DNA of 64,000 bases from Hypholoma sublateritium FD-334 SS-4 (Eukaryota > Basidiomycota > Agaricomycetes > Agaricales > Strophariaceae), in contig KN817616.1 of assembly GCA_000827495.1 (NCBI GenBank), forward strand, positions 1 to 64,000, written 5' to 3'. A program made the translations under genes and the position numbers. Below the pieces are notes generated by a model. The model did not search any database. It saw nothing but the letters and a program-made list of their open reading frames with translations, and was not told the origin of the DNA. Shown in pieces: positions 33,724-45,020 of this stretch (its first letter is position 1; the number at the start of each line of letters is the position of its first letter).

Positions 33724-35851
33724 ATGGCTCCTACACCAGATCCCCATGAGCTCTCACGCCTACAGTCTTATCAAGTTCTCGAGGATGCCCGACGACAAGC
33801 GGCCACCAAAGACAATTATAACTCTGATCTTACGAGAAGTCAGCTGTCAACCATCTTCCGAGAGCGCTTCGGTGCTCTCCCGCATGGCTGGCAACTTGAC
33901 ACGACGGAGGCCATTCTTCTCGGCCTTGATACCATTGTGATTGCTGGAACAGGTGCCGGGAAAACAATGCCGTTCATGATGCCACTTCTTCTGGATGACA
34001 AAAAGAAGATAATCATCATATCACCACTCAAAATCCTGCAGGATGATCAGGTAGTTACTGTAAAATCTTGTCTGATAGATTCTCACTGCTGATTGTCTTT
34101 GAATTTACTGTTTCAGGTGGAGAGATTTGAACGGATGGGACTTGCTGCAGCTGCTGTCAATGGTGATACATGGTGCAAGGATTTGCAGAAGGTATGTTTT
34201 CTATGCAACGATGTGGGCCTCGTGAAGCCTTGTTTTCAGAGATCCGAAAAGCTAAAATATTTATAGAACCTCGGTCAATACCGTGCTATTTTCACGTCGC
34301 CAGAGATGTGCTTCAAGCACGATGAATTCCGCGCTGCTCTCACCACCTCAACGTTTGAAGACATATGTGCTGTTGTGATTGATGAGGCACATTGTATCTC
34401 GCAATGGGGTGGCGACTTTCGACCCACGTACAGTGAACTTGGCAAATTACGCGCCTTCTTTCCTCCCAACATTCCTTTTTTTGGCACGTCAGCCACATTA
34501 AATCCCCCGGCTTTGCAGGAACTCCGCGGCCAGCTGTCCATCGATCCGCAGAGCAGCTTCTTTTTGAACCTAGGAAACGACCGCCATAACATCGCCTATT
34601 CCGTCCTCCCACTTAATTCTACCACAGAATATGAAGCCCTCAAACCTCTCCTCTCTCGCACCGCGACACCCTCACACCCAGATGATCTATTCAAGTGCAT
34701 AGTATTTGTCAATGCTGTTAATACGACCCAACTAGCAAAGCGAGCGATTTGCGAGTGGTTACCACCCCACCTTCACCAATACGTCACATTTCTTCATGCT
34801 CATCGAACACCACGAGCCAGGCGACGTGCAATGAAGCGATTTCGCAAGGGCCGAGCTCGGATACTTGTAGCCACCGAGGCGGCGGGTATGGTATGTAATT
34901 TTATATTTTCTATCTTGTTTCGCAGACCCATCATGATGGCTCCGTCTAGGGCGCCGATATCCCGGATATTGAACTTGTCATCCAGTTCGGTGTCCCCTCG
35001 TCACTCTCGGTGTGGATTCAACGTGCTGGACGAGCAGGCCGGTCTGCACAAATAAATGCTCGGGCTATTTTGATGGCTGAGAAGTCCATGTTTCAGCAGA
35101 GGAAGATCAACGGCAAACACAGACCTCTCGAAGATGAAATCGACGAGCAAGTGGAAGATGACGATGATGTGGATGACGACATGGATACTGAGGGTGATAT
35201 GGAGGAGCCCAGCCACTACAGCACCGACAACAACACTCTCAATGCAGGTTACGAGTGGGGAAAGAAAGTCGAGGCGGCCCTTCGTCAATGGATCGCGACC
35301 AAGACCTGTCGGCGAGACATTAGCAATCAACATTTTGATAATCCGCCAACTTGTAAATGTGAGTCGTCATTGATTGAAGCAAATATATCTACGTCCTAAT
35401 ATTCAACTTGTTAGCTCCTTCCCATGTCTGCTGTGACAACTGCGAGGGAACAACTGCGATAGCAGATAGCACTGATGGTACCCGGCCCTCGACTCCCAAC
35501 TCATCAACGTCGCTCAGTCCTCCTGTTACTCCCTCGAAATCTATCAGGTCGCTCACCACTTCACCTAGTCCACCAGCTACACCTTCAAGATCTGCGGATG
35601 AAAATGGCAAGCGCAAGATGCATACCGTGCCCGTGCCTGTCAAGCTTCCGGTGCGTTGCGAGAAGACACGAAAAGGTGTGTTAAAATTGTCATGTGAAAT
35701 GAACCATGGCGAGTCTTCGATGTGCTTTTTTACTTCTGTCATGCAGTGCTCTGAGATTCGCGCGACGGAATTGGCAGTCCACTTGTGGCTCATGGTGATT
35801 CCCATGGCATGCAATGTGTCGAAGCCTTTTGCTGACACGCCTTTGAACTGA
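33724..35851 (+). CDS. RecQ-like DNA helicase, probably 3'-truncated
   Basis: Five exons: 33724-34050, 34117-34191, 34267-34890, 34950-35358, and from 35415. The helicase core is complete: GWQLDTTEAILLG (motif 0-like), GTGAGKT (Walker A), VIDEAHCISQWG (DEAH box), GTSATL, IVFVNAVNTTQLAK, TEAAGMGADIPDIELVIQFG and QRAGRAGR. An acidic insert follows, then CCDNC and a Ser/Pro/Thr-rich tail ending near KTRK (35675). There, homologues I remember go on for another helical segment, but this copy runs antisense into the DUF6589 gene and stops at 35849-35851. RecQ enzymes unwind DNA 3' to 5'. Related genes occur near fungal telomeres (telomere-linked helicases) and as dispersed repeats. Position inside inverted repeats suggests it is element cargo or machinery. 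Confidence 0.85.
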
Positions 35852-36625
35852 AAATATAGAGACAGGAGCTTCTGAAGGCGACACCGATGATGAGAACGTG
35901 TGTAGGAAAGAATGGATATGATCGTGATTACTATCTATCCTTACTGTTAGAATTTTTTGAGATTCAAAGGTATGTTTGCTTACCTTGAACGAATTTCTAT
36001 TCACATTGACATTCCTTCGTGTGGTTGATATGGTTAGATGCTCGAGTACTCCCCAAAGAAATGGTGCGACCTCTTGCATGTCTGTTCCGAATTCTTCAAA
36101 TGTGGTGGACACTAGGCGCTCAGTCTGAACATCATCCTTTGTGGACGATAATAAATAAGGTGCCAGTTTTTCAAGCTCGTCCGATAGAGTTTTCTTGCTG
36201 TACTCAAAAACGAATTGCTTCATCATGGGGCTTGCTCCCTCAGGCTGTTTCTTTTTTGATTTGAGAGGTCGGGGTGGAGAAATCCAGCGCTGTAGAATGA
36301 CGGCCAGCTGGGGATCACGGAGAAGGGATGTGCGCTCATAGCGGATTTTTGGGTCTTGAGTACAGGCTGCATCCCCCCAGCTCAGGCCATTGAGGAACTT
36401 CACAAGTGAAAGACCTCTGCTATCCATCCATATGAGAGTTTCTTTGATGTTGGTGGCTAATTCAGATTCAAGTGGAGTTTCAGAATGAGCTTCCCAATTA
36501 ACTTCTTCGCTTCCGAGGGGAGGGGTTGAGATGTCGGGCTCGGACTCATCAGACTCAGATGAGGGTGGCTCGTCATCTGGTTCTCGATTGTTAAAGATGT
36601 TATACAGGTAGAGTTCAGTAGACAT
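35389..36625 (-). pseudogene. DUF6589-type protein, N-terminal two thirds only
   Basis: Exon 1 (35984-36625) starts MSTELYLYNIFNNREPDDEP and has an acidic N-terminus, then MDSRGLSLVKFLNGLSWGD and ERLVSTTFEEFGTDM. A second exon from 35934 downward reads YTRSHHRCRLQKLLSLYFQF, then KGFDTLHAMGITMSHKWT and FISHDNFNTPFRVFSQRT. These blocks are typical of Agaricomycete DUF6589 proteins, a repeat-associated family of unknown function. After SQRT (about 35655) the expected sequence is lost and the frame drifts, antisense to the RecQ tail, to a stop at 35389. So the protein is truncated, or its end has been replaced. Family name is from memory; function unknown. Confidence 0.6.
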
Positions 36626-36942
36626 TTTAGTGAAAAGATTGTAATAGAGCAATCTTGAGTGTCAACAGTCTCCGATTTGGTGTTTTCAGATTGTCTTATT
36701 CAAATTTTCAATACTGCCGTCTACGAAACATTATGATTAAATTGATTCTAGCCTTGTTCACTCAGGGGAAGATATTCCTTTTATTTACTACTAATGATAG
36801 AATACCAGCCATGTACATACTTCAAACATACTTAGACCCATGGAAGAGTGTTCAGTATTGGTTCAGTACTTAGACTCTGTTCTAGCGGTGAAAAGACTCG
36901 CATGCTAAGGACATGTCACCAGATCACGAGATGTGACCATGT

Positions 36943-37067
36943 AGTACGATGGGGGGTCGCGCGGTTCAAATGCACCAGACGTACTGGTGAGGAGCAGCCC
37001 ATCAATTTCATATTGATCGTGCATTTCCCAAAGAAATTCCGAATCCGGACTCTGGTTTCGAGACTAT
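36943..37067. repeat. Right terminal inverted repeat (~125 bp)
   Basis: Inverted copy of 33462-33587, upstream of the DUF6589 start by about 320 bp. Its outer end GAGACTAT is followed directly by GACCAG, which also precedes the left repeat. Confidence 0.8.
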
Positions 37068-37222
37068 GACCAGAGGACCAACAGAGGACGGGAGATCATG
37101 TAGGTATGCCACGCCTAAGATAGAATGATATCCCGTGGGAATTTGAATGTTCCTACATGGATCAGTTGTGGATAAGTGACGGAGAATTGCCATGCTCCTA
37201 TGTAAAAGTATTCGACGTAAAT

Positions 37223-38001
37223 TCAAATCTCTCTAAACTTTCCATTGGCTATTTTTGAATATTTAAGAGTCTTTTCGCTCTTCTTGATGACCTCTGCCAG
37301 TAGTCCCTTGCGAGCAGCCTCAGCGTGCGACTTATAAATGAAAATCAATTGGCCAGATAGACTTTTATTTGGCTTGTGAATATGCACTCGCCTGAACAGA
37401 CTCCCATCCAATGAATAACCCATATTCGTCGGGCTTTCCGTGTACATGGCCCCAGTGGTTTCCGAGCGTTACGCCAGAAGCCGCGATGACGTCGTCGAGG
37501 ATGACAACATCCTTCTCTGTTTCGCCGGGCTTCAATTCCGTGATGACAATTTCGGAGACAGGTGCAGCCAAAGCTTCCACGGGGGTGGTGGTGAAGTCGA
37601 TGAATACGCTCTCAATATCTTGCGGAGTTCCATCTAAAAGAGGCTTCAAGGTATCAAGAGCAACCACGTATGCTGGCTCTTCTACGGCTGAGATGTAATC
37701 GTCGTAGTTTCCCCAGACTACGTTGGATAGCAAATGTTAATCATACTTTCTGATCTCAAGAAATGAGTCAAATGACACACTTGTGACGATATAGGCAACC
37801 TTCGGGTGCTCGATCTCAAAGGCAACGTAAAGACTACCATTCAATCCAACGATTAGGTCTTGCGCAGACTAATCATACGAAATAAACAAACCTTTGCACG
37901 CCATTGATGCCTTTCAATCGTTGAGCGGGATCGTTTACCAACGCGGGATCCGCTATGTATGCCTTGGAGCTGTTGAACCAGGAAATTTGAGTTACGGTCA
38001 T
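37223..38001 (-). CDS. ABM-like (dimeric alpha/beta barrel) protein, paralogue 2
   Basis: Four exons (37892-38001, 37781-37833, 37392-37717, 37223-37330) give 198 residues starting MTVTQISWFNSSKAYIADP. The second barrel half has PVSEIVITELKPGE, GNHWGHVHGKPDEYGLFIGW and a helical C-terminus ending KFREI. Gene structure mirrors paralogue 1 exon for exon. The last intron uses a GC donor (CAG then GCGAGT at 37391) with a normal AG acceptor; it is accepted because it reproduces the 326-bp exon of the paralogue and keeps frame. The role is probably as for paralogue 1: a small oxygenase-like or cyclase-like barrel in the metabolite region, not proven. Confidence 0.8.
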
Positions 38002-38551
38002 GGTAGAAGAAAGTTTATTTTATGAGAGGAGTATTGGTCCAGAGTATATATGCATCGGACGCAGCTCATGAGCCACGATTGCGAAAGGTGATCAGAAGAT
38101 CGCGCAAACCATGTTGGAGGCGGCATGAAAACGGCCGTTCTTCGCCTTCTTTTAGCGTCAGCTGCTTATACTTATTCTTTTTCGAGTCTAATTGATTAAG
38201 GAAGGTTGATCATATCATTTAATTCACCTATGAGATGCACAGCGAGCTGGCAACAAGCAGTCAGTTTCTCAGCGTCCTAATGCCATAATTTGTGCCATAA
38301 TGCCAAAGTGTTTTTGATCGGTTTTTGACTTGTTTTTGACTCAATAATTACGTCGGCACCGGAACATGTATTGAATCATTGATCCGTTTTACAAAGTCCG
38401 ATGCAGACGTCAGTTCAACATGGTTTCAACATCGTTTTGGACAAAACTGCCTTCACCGCAACTTCAACGTTCAGCTCTGGCTAGTACTGGTTACAAAAGT
38501 CCTAAATAAGTTCCCCAACCTCTTAAGGCCTCCGCGAACGAGATACAATGA
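38002..38551. other. Intergenic between ABM-like gene 2 and P450-1
   Basis: ABM2 promoter plus P450-1 3' flank. A run of near-repeats TTTTTGATCGGTTTTTGACTTG occurs near 38310-38340. Nothing else is recognised. Confidence 0.4.
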
Positions 38552-40876
38552 TTAATCTTCGGCGAGCGTGATTCGCAAAGGTAACTGTGCGCCCTCATCC
38601 TCACTTCCAACAACTCGTGGTTGCATCGTCGCGCTGAACTTCGTCTCTATAGTGACGTTTGCATCGTGGAAAACGAAATAGCGAATCAAAAGGGAAAGCA
38701 AGCACTTATACTCGAGCAAAGCTAGAAGTCCAATTGTGAGAATGGTTTTGGCTTCAACGTTGAGCACAGCAAGGACTGACCTAATCGATAGCCAATACAT
38801 AATCTTGGGCCCTCGCTGAAGCTCATAATGTTGCTCCAACCGCCTTGCATCTCTGCCCGGGGAGGCAGACCGCCTTGTTCAACCCATCGCTCAGGGCGGA
38901 AGTTGCCACCATCTTTCCAAACAGCGTCGACGCGGTTGATGGAGATGTTGGGAATTTGAATGACCTTCGATTGGAAGGTCAGAAGGTCAGAAAAATGGGA
39001 ACAGCACATAGGAAAGTAAGTAAACCAACCTGCCCAGCCTTGATTTTCAAACTTGCGAGCTTCTCCCCAGAAGGCGTTGTAATGGGGTGTAGCAGTGGTA
39101 CTATATCGTCTTTGACAGCCACACGGTCCATATATGCGCCTGGAGGATGGAGACGAAGCCTATACATAGTATGTTAGCAATCATGAACTCACGAATTTCA
39201 CAGGACAGCCAGTCGAATCACGTACCCTTCTTTCACGACCGCGTCCAGATACGGCAAGCGCTCTGGCGCTGTTAGATCTTCGTATGTTGGCTCGTGACCA
39301 AGCGAAATGATTTCTTCGCGCAAACGCTGTTGCTTATCAGGATGTTGGGCGAGTTCAAGAAGAGTCATGTTCAAAGATCCTGCGGTGGTTTCATGCCCGA
39401 CGACGCTGAAGAATTGTTCAATACAGATCAAGCTCGTGGAAAGGCGAAACATACACAAAGGTTGTGATCTGACAATTGCAGCGTATATATATCAGAAGAG
39501 ATCATGAGTGTGATGCAGGGAGAGACGAACATGGTCAATCATCTGCTGAGTACTCATTTTATTTACCCCTGACGAATTGGCCTTCACTGAAGTCGTTTAG
39601 AACGCTGCTGAGAACTGACGCAATGAGGAAATAGACGTACTCATTATAGCGAGAAGATTTTTCGCTTTCTCTGTTTTCTCATTCTCTACGAGTTCTCCCT
39701 TCTCCGAGATGAACTTGTTTGCAAGGCGGTTGATGACATTCTTTATGTCCCCCTGCTTCTGGATGGCTTCAACGGGTATCGACAAGATGAAGGGGAAAGT
39801 CCGCAGGAAGATTTGCGCCTACGAAGAATAGCAATCGTCAAGGAAGTCAAAGACATACTGTGCGCGACAACGACATACATAAAACGCTGCGGTGGTCATA
39901 CCGGCGTTTACCTGATCTGTCCACGCTTTCTGGATATCCTTCGCGTCCTGGGATTTGCCTTGCTCGAAGTCATGGTTGAAACCGACTTTGCCGATGATGT
40001 CCAACCTGCGATATGCTCAACATCTGCGGTCTTTGTCGGAGTCAACCTATGAACTCACGTTGCAGTGGCCGTCCATTTCATAACATTCGTCTCCAGTTCG
40101 CCTCCACTTTTCAGTATTGCCTGCTCGAGTGATGTGCGGAGTTTGGCTGCCGATTCAAATACTGAGGGCGCCATGTCGCGAACGTTGGCAGGGCTGAGAG
40201 CTTTATCAGTCTCCAACGATTTTCGAGTGAGAAAGCACGGAAATATAACCTGAAAGCAGGGTTCAATACCTTCCTCTGTTGCTTATGCTCGTCACCTTCC
40301 GCCCATACGAGACCGTGCCCCAGAAGGCGGTCAACAAGCGGACGGAATACGGGTGATTTGACTGGCAGACGATGAGTATGGTGGGACGATGAGTATGGCA
40401 TTTCCAAAGAAATATCAAGCACATACCGTAGTTGTACGGGTTCTCCGTCAGCATGTGGTGGATAAATCGCGGATCGGAGACAACAAGGAAATCGGGATGC
40501 TTGAGATCGCGCCGCGTTAGTTGCCGCCTAGATTCTGAGGACGCCACTTACGAAGAAGGCGCCTTTGTATCTGACGACCTGTCCATACGTGTTGAACCAC
40601 TCGCTGAATTTTTGACCTGCAGATGTCAAGAAGATTTCGCGTTCGTGTCCCCACAGCCAATGACCACCAGACTGGATATGCATCACTCAGTTCTTTCGCC
40701 CCGACGATTAGAAGAAGAAATAGACTTGCAGGTCCAGAAACCAATTTAACATCGTACTGCGAACGTCTGGCCCATATCGAGATGGCCAAAAGGAAGCTGA
40801 ACACTCCAAGAAACGCGCCGAGCTGGGTGTCCGTGAACTCGACTAGGGCGAATCGGTTGAGGAACGCTTGTATCAT
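38552..40876 (-). CDS. Cytochrome P450, number 1
   Basis: The multi-exon gene runs from ATG 40876 to TAA 38552-38554. The N-terminal hydrophobic anchor (AFLGVFSFLLAISIWA) is followed by GLVWAEGDEHKQQRKVLNPAF (C-helix region), the I-helix oxygen-binding motif VGHETTAGS, the ExxR motif KEGLRLHPP, FRPERWVEQ and the haem loop FSEGPRLCIGYRL with the ligand Cys. All core P450 landmarks are present and no stop was met in the exons read. It should be an ER-anchored monooxygenase working with P450 reductase. It stands head to head with P450-2, sharing a 572-bp promoter, and is a plausible tailoring enzyme for the terpene made by the synthase at 26-27.7 kb. Substrate unknown. Confidence 0.9.
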
Positions 40877-41448
40877 TTTGCGATGCGGCAGAGCGGATTA
40901 TTACGGGGAACAGTACGATCAGGCTACCATCGACGCGCGGGGTAAGTAATATAAGGCAAGCTGGAATGTGGCGTCGAAGTCATCTTGACTTCCAGTAATT
41001 AAATGTAAAACGGGCGGCCGCTATGTTAGCCCTGGCTCCTTGATCTGCGGAGCATTGGCTGGGAGTAGGTGGGAAAGTCGGCTAATACCAAACTTACGGC
41101 GTAACGCAAGCATGACGCCCTATGTCTTTTGAGCCTTGTCGACAGTGCGGGCCACAGAGGTTGCTTCGGAAAGACTCTAGATTGACGTTGGTGACTTGCA
41201 AGTGGGCCAAAGGGGCCTGGGCAATACAAGCGGGTTTATTGCAAGGACTTGCAAGGGCTCGGTTCAAACTCGGCCCTCGGCTGACGGGAACGGCCGGTCG
41301 GGCCGTTCTGGCCCGCTTCGTACTCCGATTTGACTACTCGGACGGCCGCACTTCTTCTCTGCGAACTGCTTTCGTGCTGATATAGATACTCGAAGAGCTA
41401 GAAAATGACAGGTTTCTCTCCTTCGTCGACCCGCCGGGTTCATCAGCT
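40877..41448. promoter_or_regulatory. Divergent promoter between two P450 genes
   Basis: A 572-bp gap separates two outward-facing P450 start codons. It contains a perfect inverted repeat CGGGCC-GTTCT-GGCCCG at 41299-41315, a form that could bind a dimeric regulator such as a Zn2Cys6 factor. That role is inference. Confidence 0.5.
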
Positions 41449-43379
41449 ATGGCGTCCACATTCACCGACCTCCCTCTCCATTATCCATCCTTGAATGAGT
41501 TTGTCTCCGTCTTTCGATATCATATCCTGAGTGCTATCGCGGGGTTCATTGTCATCAACCACTTCATTTCCAAGTCCAGGTATCGCTCTGCCCATAATCC
41601 AAAGGGACTTCCTCTTCCGCCAGGTCCTCCTGGACTTCCCCTCATTGGAAATGTCCATCAATTGTTCGGAAAAAGCATCGTTCCCTTATTAGAGCAGTGG
41701 AGCAAGGAATATGGTACGTGTTCAACCAGCTCCCAGAAAGAGTTATATTTGACTGCTTAGAAAGGCCCTATCATTCACATTCGCCTGTTTGGCCTGCCTG
41801 TTCTTATTCTGAGCTCATCTCCGGTCGCCAAAGAGCTCCTGGAAACTCGCCACCAGAAATACTCTGGCCGCCCAAATTTCCTCCTCGCAAGTTTCCTTTT
41901 TTTTGGTGTATCCTTGGAAAAGGCCTTATTTAAGACATATGTAGGCCTCTGAGGCGATGCAGGACAAGATGATGATGCCATTCATTCATGCCAACGAGCG
42001 CTTCAAGCGGGTCCGCAAGCTGGTCGTCACCGAAATGCGTCCCGCAGCTGTCACGGAATACTTCCACCCTGTCCAAAAGGTTGAAATCCATCGATTGGTC
42101 AATAGTGTCATCAATGACCCCAAGGAATGGAAATCATACATTGCGAGAGCTATCGCTTCTATTGTAAGTGCTGATAGCTATATTTATGTGCTTTGAAACT
42201 GGAATAAACGGGTGGTTTTTGCAGATCATGACGACAGTGTACGATCGTCCCATCAAGTCTGGCACGGAAGCCGAACAGGTTGTCAAGAACGTGGTGAGGC
42301 TCAATGAACAATTGGTCGAGGCTATTGAAGCTGGAAAGAACACCGTGGACTTCCTCCCTTGGCTGCGATGGGTGCCTTTTGCCCCCTACAAGGCCTACTC
42401 AAAGGCCTACCTCAACCTCGCTGAGAGCACGTACAAACAACTTATGGACGACGCCAAGGCCAATCTCGTACGTATAACCGATAAACGATAGTTTAGGCTG
42501 TCATTAAACTTGTATCTTCTCAGGAAGCAGGAAAGCCTGCTCGCAGCATCGCTGCGCGTTTACTGCAGCGCCCGGAGGAGCAGGAAGCGGACTACAGAGA
42601 GCAATACTGGGGTCTCGGCTCCTTTTATCTCGCCGGTTCGGATACCCAAAGCGTTAGCTCGCAGATCCTTTTGTACGTCTGTCGCTGTCGTTTTCCTCGA
42701 TACTGCCTCACCTGATAAATTCTTGAAGCATGGCCCTCGCCACTCACCCACATGTACTCAAAAAATGTCAAGCCGAGGTTGACTCGGTTGTCGGCCCTGA
42801 TAGGCTGCCAACGTATGATGACGAGGCCGATCTGCCCTACATAAAAGCTACAGTGAGGGAACTCTTCCGATGGCGCCCTGTCGGTCCTACTGCCATTCCG
42901 CATGCAAGCACTGAGGTACGTGGACTTTTCCTCTTTCCCATAGCATATCCTTACATCGCGCTTAGAGCGATGAATACATGGGATACTACATTCCCAAGGG
43001 TGCCATGATCATCCCCAACATCACTTCAATCCACATGGACGCCAAAGTCTTCGACGATCCCGAGACTTTCGACCCCCAGCGCTATGTCGACAACCCCTCT
43101 CTTCCTGGCCATGTCTTTGGATTTGGACGCCGCGTATGTCCCGGTCAGCGTGTTGCGGAGGAGACAATCTTCTTAGAACTTGCCACGGTGGCCTGGGGCC
43201 TGAACGTTCAAAAGCAGAAGGACAGTGACGGAAAGGACATCGAGATCGATACGGATAGAGGTAGAGCGTTTGCTCCTGGAGGTGTGATGAAGCCCTATCC
43301 ATTCCCTGTGTCAATCACCGCACGTTCGGCTGAGCGCGCAAAGCTCTTGGCTGCTACCGTAGAGGATGAAGGTCTGTAA
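41449..43379 (+). CDS. Cytochrome P450, number 2
   Basis: ATG 41449 gives MASTFTDLPLHYPSLNEF, an N-terminal membrane segment (YHILSAIAGFIVINHF), then LPLPPGPPGLPLIGN (Pro-rich hinge). Later landmarks are LGSFYLAGSDTQS (I-helix), TVRELFRWRP (ExxR), FDPQRYVDN and the haem loop FGFGRRVCPGQR. The C-terminus VKP-like MKPYPFPVSITAR ends at 43379. One splice is uncertain: between GRPNFLL and ASEAMQDKMMMPF the only in-frame intron I can draw is 37 bp, shorter than the others, so that junction may hold an error or an odd intron. Otherwise intact. Likely partner of P450-1 in oxidising a pathway intermediate. Confidence 0.88.
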
Positions 43380-44649
43380 ACTCGATGTATACACCGCTAC
43401 AAGATACGATAGATTACCTGCTCCTCGCTCGCTGTGCTATTTGCAATGTAAAATGTTCACTCAGTCTATCGATGATCTAAAAGCGTGAATGTCTTGCACC
43501 AAATATATGACGTCGTCAATTGATGTCTACAATGATAATTACTTGCGAGATACACCAGGAGGTACTTGCAAACTACGATCCAGCAATCAGTGTGCGGCTC
43601 ATAAGCGTTGCATAAGTGAGGTACTAAAAGCCGGAAAAGCCGGACCGGACGTGATGGTCGCAATTTCGCGCTAGCCAACTTACACAGTGCTTATTTACTG
43701 CTTTCTACGTCGTTTGCTTATTCCATGCATTTGCCTTGTATTTAGAAACAAAGTCGATGTCTCTGGGCTCTGGATACAAACATTTTCACCCCAAAGGTCT
43801 GGAAGCATTTTTTCCACTTGCGCTCTCTCCGGGCTCGGAAAACTCCGTTCAAGTGCAAAGTTCAAGTTCACGGCTACATTTTAATACGCCTTCCGAAGAC
43901 CCTTTCGTAGCTCTTACTATAGCCCAACGCGGTCACACACGCTTTCATACGCAGACGAGTAATCATGCTACTTACGTCCCAGTTACCTCGGCACCCTTGC
44001 CCACCACCGTCCACGCATGCCCAGCACTACCTTTTACCCGGCGTGCGAGTTAATCATGTACGCTTCTGCGATGCGCGATCCTGCCGCGACGTTTAAAACA
44101 CCGGTCGCTATCTTTTGCCGTAAGTTTACCAATGACTGAGAAAAGCATGGACACAAGGGGACTGGATCCTGAATACTTATCATAGACGATCCATGCCTGC
44201 ATGGCAACCCGCTGACGAAACGCTTGGACATTAAAAAGCTTCTCAGACAATAATATCCAGACCGTACAGATCACTTACAAACCTCTCTCTCCCCCAGAAC
44301 CCCGTCCCGGAATGCTATTAATTTTGCCGCCGACCACGGAGAAATACCTTGGCAAGGAACTTCGTTCCGGTGGTATTGCTTATGTAGTTATGAATGACCG
44401 AGGCAGAGGTATACTTCTGCGGAATGATGATGGCCTTCTCCTCAACTTCCTACATCCATTATTTGAATGATACAATCGGACTTCGAGCCAGCATCGGCCA
44501 GAAGTTTTCTTCATCGGTGTTGGACAACTTGTCCCTTCAATCGTTCTCGCCCCGATATTATACCAGGGCTACTGAAAAGTTGAATTTGTTAGTCCGTGGT
44601 TGACTCGGTCGCTGGTCGAAAGGTGGCGGGGTTCCAAAAGTCCTACATT
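43380..44649. other. Intergenic, no supported gene
   Basis: Frames near 43740-44053 and 44290-44600 remain open for up to ~100 codons, but no motif, signal peptide or coherent splicing supports them. Confidence 0.4.
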
Positions 44650-45020
44650 CCGAGCTAAATCTGTGCAAATGTTGTGGTTTATAGGTGTAAGTATTCGGAG
44701 TCAAAGAGACTTGAATTCTATGGCTGACAATTTTGTCCGTGATTCACAGAATAAATACTAGATTTCGGGTGCATACCAATACGGTACTTCAGGGATGGAG
44801 ATAGGGCATGAGCAGGGAAAGAAAATTGTACCAAATGCCTAGAGATAGCTAAACCACCTGCGTGTATGGGAGTCGCCGTGGCGGCGGCAGTCATGAGAGT
44901 CGCCCCGTTCTCCAGAGTCTCAGCGACGGCGACGGTAATGAGATGCACCGCGTTCTCCAGAATCGCGGTGGCGGCGGTGACGGTCAAGTGCGCGTCGGCC
45001 GCGGGAGTCGCCTCGTAGTA
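44650..45020 (-). pseudogene. Decayed 3' fragment of the secreted repeat-protein gene
   Basis: Read on the minus strand, this segment matches the last repeat units, stop and ~210 bp of 3' flank of the gene at 6566-7949 (7.75-8.16 kb). Units such as SRGRRALD and DSGERGASH are recognisable. A repeat codon GGA has become TGA (near 44920), and other changes break the pattern; the terminal HGDSHTRR and stop remain. No signal peptide or 5' part is present, as similarity stops at about 45020. It is a partial duplicate, not a functional gene. Because flanking DNA beyond the stop is included, a DNA-level duplication is likelier than a spliced retrocopy. Confidence 0.8.

Larger units (their letters stand above)
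33456..37073. mobile_element. Inverted-repeat-bounded element carrying RecQ-like helicase and DUF6589 genes
   Basis: The unit is about 3.6 kb. Its ends read ATAGTCTCG... on the left (from 33462) and, in reverse complement, ATAGTCTCG... on the right (to 37067). The two ~126-bp ends match at about 90% by eye. GACCAG stands immediately outside each end (33456-33461 and 37068-37073), as a 6-bp target-site duplication would. Inside are two convergent genes, a RecQ-like helicase (+) and a DUF6589 protein (-). It sits between two ABM paralogues. No known transposase catalytic triad is visible, so autonomy and mechanism are open. Confidence 0.7.

Noticed and set aside
37834..37891. 23-bp intron in ABM-like gene 2 (acceptor at GATTAG)
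   Set aside because: Too short, and it would add residues absent from the paralogue. The 58-bp intron to TGGTAG restores the shared exon plan.
43736..44603. Frames of 70-105 codons near P450-2
   Set aside because: No recognisable domain and no coherent exon chain; treated as intergenic.
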